Shown in pieces: positions 61,801 through 64,000 of a stretch of 64,000 bases of DNA. A program made the translations under genes and the position numbers. Below the pieces are notes generated by a model, which did no database searches, was not told the origin of the DNA, and saw nothing but the letters and a program-made list of their open reading frames with translations. The stretch is from Phycomyces blakesleeanus NRRL 1555(-) (Eukaryota; Mucoromycota; Mucoromycetes; Mucorales; Phycomycetaceae): contig NW_017265154.1 of assembly GCF_001638985.1 (NCBI RefSeq), forward strand, positions 310,001-374,000, written 5' to 3'. Numbering within the stretch: the first letter of the stretch is position 1; each line of letters starts with the position of its first letter.

Positions 61801-62689
61801 TAAAGTTCGTTTGCCTCTTCGAGTACATGTGCTTGGTAAATAAAGCGTCCTAAAAGGACCATGAGAAATGAAACCAAGGCTTCATCTAGGGGAGGCGGAT
61901 CGACTAGAGAAATGACTTTTTCTGTGGCGCCCTTTTCGTCCGAGTCTTTGGTTGATTGTTGATTTTTCGGTGCTTCTTTGAGAAATACGGTGGTACTGCT
62001 GGATGAAGTTCTTCTAGATACACTGGACAAAGATTCGGCTGGTTTTTTCGTAGGCTGTTGTCGAAACCATGTCCAGTGGTGTCGCATACAAGCCGATAAT
62101 AGTCTGAGGAGAAAGAGCTGGGATTGTAAGACCTCTATTGAAGCTAATGGGTCTGAAATGGAGTGAAAAGGTTGAGCAGTCTGAAAGTTATTGGTGAGTA
62201 AAGATAATGACCGAGATTTTAGATTATATATATATATATATATTTCTTTAAATAAAAAATGATGGTTACTTTTGATATCGCATCAAGGGCAGAAGCAAGA
62301 GAATTGACGATAGTAGATAGCTTGTGGATTGACAATTCGATGATAGCGGCGACTAAGTAGACATACAAATTATTTACTCAGATGTGGTCCATTATGCTTT
62401 TTATATATATATATTATATATATATATTGAGTCTAAGGTTATTTTTACTGCTATTATTTTACTTTATATTATTTATATATATATAGATTGATTCCTTTTG
62501 TTTTATTACCTGTCTGTTGCATAACTGGATCTTGCTCGAGACTTTCAATCTTCCTACCATTATTGACCGGGAGCTAGAGGATGTTGATTGAGAAACCAAG
62601 ATTTCATGTGTAGATCTCTTAATCTCTAAGCTTACTCGCATGGCGACTCGATTAACGAGACTGAGGATGAGCTTTGTGTTGGAACGCAT
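52833..62689 (-). CDS. Neurofibromin / IRA-type Ras GTPase-activating protein
   Basis: Twenty-three exons with closing phases (62689-62636, 62573-62510, 62352-62270, 62180-61523, 61433-61138, 61043-60393, 60314-60000, 59922-58753, 58672-58439, 58354-58328, 58179-57943, 57852-57690, 57617-57350, 57284-56501, 56407-56107, 56019-55904, 55825-55631, 55532-55310, 55249-54969, 54883-54686, 54621-54159, 54069-53157, 53091-52833) give about 2650 residues, close to animal neurofibromin. The RasGAP domain begins with the arginine finger in TLFRGTTVATQL (R about 1325) and continues with FPEAKYSAVGGFVILRLFGP. A Sec14-like lipid-exchange domain starts near SRSGRPVFYMILNKA (about 1645) and a PH-like segment follows. 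HEAT-like helices include LCIPANSTNFIV and HPAWAEIAVLLRFLLMLSF. It stimulates GTP hydrolysis by Ras and so damps cAMP/PKA or MAPK signalling. Confidence 0.93.
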
Positions 62690-63075
62690 ATTAGCTCAAT
62701 GAGATGCTGGTAGGAATGGATTCAAATGTGCTGTCAGAGAAATCTCAATTTCTCCATGCAAACAAGAAAGTGGATTTTGTCGAGAATAAGAGAAGAAAAG
62801 GGCAAGGAATGAGCTATCAAAAGAGTGAGAATACCGATAGTAATCAAGACACATAAACAGGCTTTGTTTCACCAAGCCATATCGTACCAGTTGTTAGCAC
62901 GCCACCCGTGTTCCTGAATACTTTCGGGTCTTTAACACAGTTGCCAATATAATATGAGCAGCACAACGGTACACCTTGTCAAAGAGAAATTTAATTATAC
63001 TTAATTATATATTTTATTTGATATTATGTCTATTATATTTATAGAACGTTGGTACATGAATATATGAGTATATAA

Positions 63076-63107
63076 AGCCATGAAGCCATGAAGCCATGAA
63101 GCCATGA
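63076..63107. repeat. Tandem repeat, AGCCATGA x4
   Basis: Four perfect head-to-tail copies of the 8-mer agccatga. Each copy contains an ATG on the plus strand, but no frame follows. Confidence 0.85.
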
Positions 63108-63314
63108 ACATGTGCTTATATATAGACTACTACTATTTTACTTTTACTTTACCTTAACTTTTGAATGTTGCTTTTTCTTTTATTTCTGCTTCTGCTTTTG
63201 CTTTATTAGTATATATTTACAGATATAATAGTGTATGCATATAAAGTGAAAAAAATAATATCTCAAGGAAAGCCTATTTTTGAGTGGGTGAGAAAATGAA
63301 AGGGAAAATAAAAA

Positions 63315-63375
63315 TCCCCCTTCTCTCCCCCCCTCATCCCCCCCTCATCCTCTCTCCCCCCTTCTCCTTCCCCCC
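63315..63375. repeat. C/T-only tract with runs of five to seven C
   Basis: Pyrimidine tract with repeated CCCCCCTCATCC words; the minus strand has at least four G runs of five or more, so it could fold as a G-quadruplex. It is the most GC-rich short segment of this spacer. Confidence 0.6.
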
Positions 63376-63805
63376 GGAAAATTGGGACGGGACTTTAGAA
63401 AATTCCTTCCAAAGCTCAGCAGTTACACTCCTCATACTTTCTATAGGGCGACTTGATATTTATTTATTTCTGCCGTGTCAAAAGAAGAAGAAGGGGAAGA
63501 AGGAAAATATCAGATATTATTATTTTTGACACATAGGCTGTTAGTCAGCCTGTTGTGAGACTATCTAATTCATGCGACTACAGCTGCTTAAGCTAATCTT
63601 TCAACGGGCCTTATTACCACAAATGTGTTATCGCAGGCTGTCTAAATCTAGGCTTTCGGGGTAAACAAAATAAAAAAAAATGATCAGCAGAGTTTGAAAG
63701 ACCAGTCTGAAAATGATTATGCTCCGTCTCGAACTTGAACTTCTTATTGGTCTTGTCATTATATGAGAAGAAGAGACAATGAATATGATACCTCCTTATT
63801 AGAAT

Positions 63806-63954
63806 TTAAAGAGTTTCTTTGGATTTCTCGGATAAATTAACTACCTGATCTATCAAGACTTCAAATTTGTGACAAAAAGCTTCCCACGTGGAAGGAGCCT
63901 TCTTGTCAAGTTTGTCTTCTGCAAGGTCTAATTGTCGGTGGACATAATTCAAGG
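63806..63954 (-). CDS. Terminal exon of a partial gene, possibly Med8-like
   Basis: An open exon after a CATAAG acceptor (exon start 63954) encodes about 49 residues and ends at TAA (63806). The upstream exons lie beyond the window. The peptide (LNYVHRQLDLAEDKLDK, then STWEAFCHKFEVLIDQVVNL) is amphipathic helical and recalls the N-terminal W-x(6)-F-x-V-L pattern of Mediator subunit Med8, but Med8 normally continues much further. A CAG|GTAGTT donor inside the exon could lead to a further exon that I could not identify. Codon use looks genuine; identity is a guess. Confidence 0.4.
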
Positions 63955-64000
63955 CTTATGAGTACATATATATATTGTACCATTATTATCTTTTTTATTG

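Larger units (their letters stand above)
62690..63805. other. Upstream region of the neurofibromin gene
   Basis: It contains the RasGAP promoter, an 8-bp tandem repeat (63076-63107) and a C/T-rich tract (63315-63375). A minus-strand open stretch of about 48 codons near 63600-63745 has no support. Confidence 0.45.

Noticed and set aside
62459..62635. Reading exon 1 of the RasGAP gene straight through to 62459
   Set aside because: The continued frame does not match family sequence. A 62-bp intron (62635-62574) restores the frame that leads into DPVMQQTVAAIIELS.

Overview
The window is nuclear DNA from a filamentous fungus, most likely an early-diverging one (Mucoromycota, probably Mucorales). 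The evidence is AT-rich DNA, many short GT-AG introns, long AT-rich intergenic spacers, an IPGPW-type P450, F-box/LRR and kelch/coiled-coil proteins of the kind common in that group, and a LINE-like ORF1 relic. This is inferred from content only; no phylogenetic test was possible. Thirteen complete protein genes, one partial gene at the right edge and one weak candidate were found. For the multi-exon genes I joined exons by hand and checked that every intron phase closes the reading frame. Two of about 72 introns need a GC donor.

Left part (0-16.5 kb). A Thr/Lys-rich, signal-peptide plus single-membrane-pass surface protein (516-2390, minus) is followed by a small regulator joining a Tc1-type HTH, an AT-hook and a Myb-like domain (3423-4430, minus). 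Next is a 12-exon gene (4855-10411, minus) that looks like an ELYS-type nuclear pore protein: propeller-like N-terminus, about 600 acidic disordered residues, then an ELYS-like helical region. After about 4.7 kb of AT-rich DNA without recognisable genes comes an NmrA-like Rossmann protein (15149-16519, plus).

Middle (16.8-32.4 kb). An F-box/LRR protein is followed by a probable MITE-like inverted-repeat element, into whose end an ORF1-only LINE-like element inserted, leaving a 17-bp target duplication. Then come a complete 9-exon cytochrome P450 (minus) and a multi-pass DUF4203/TMEM198-like protein (plus). An Src1/Heh1/MAN1 inner nuclear membrane protein (minus) is divergent from the RNA polymerase III subunit C11 gene (plus), sharing a 169-bp promoter.

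Right part (32.8-64 kb). Two head-to-head intronless paralogues (503 and 502 aa) encode membrane proteins I cannot name. They are followed by a kelch-repeat/coiled-coil protein of Tea1/Kel1 type (minus), about 5 kb of poorly coding DNA, a DUF1206-like membrane protein (plus), and a 23-exon neurofibromin/IRA RasGAP of about 2650 aa (52833-62689, minus). The last bases hold the end of another minus-strand exon, weakly Med8-like. There is no operon logic. Three genes concern the nuclear envelope or cell polarity (ELYS-like, Src1, Tea1-like) and one Ras signalling, but their proximity is probably incidental.
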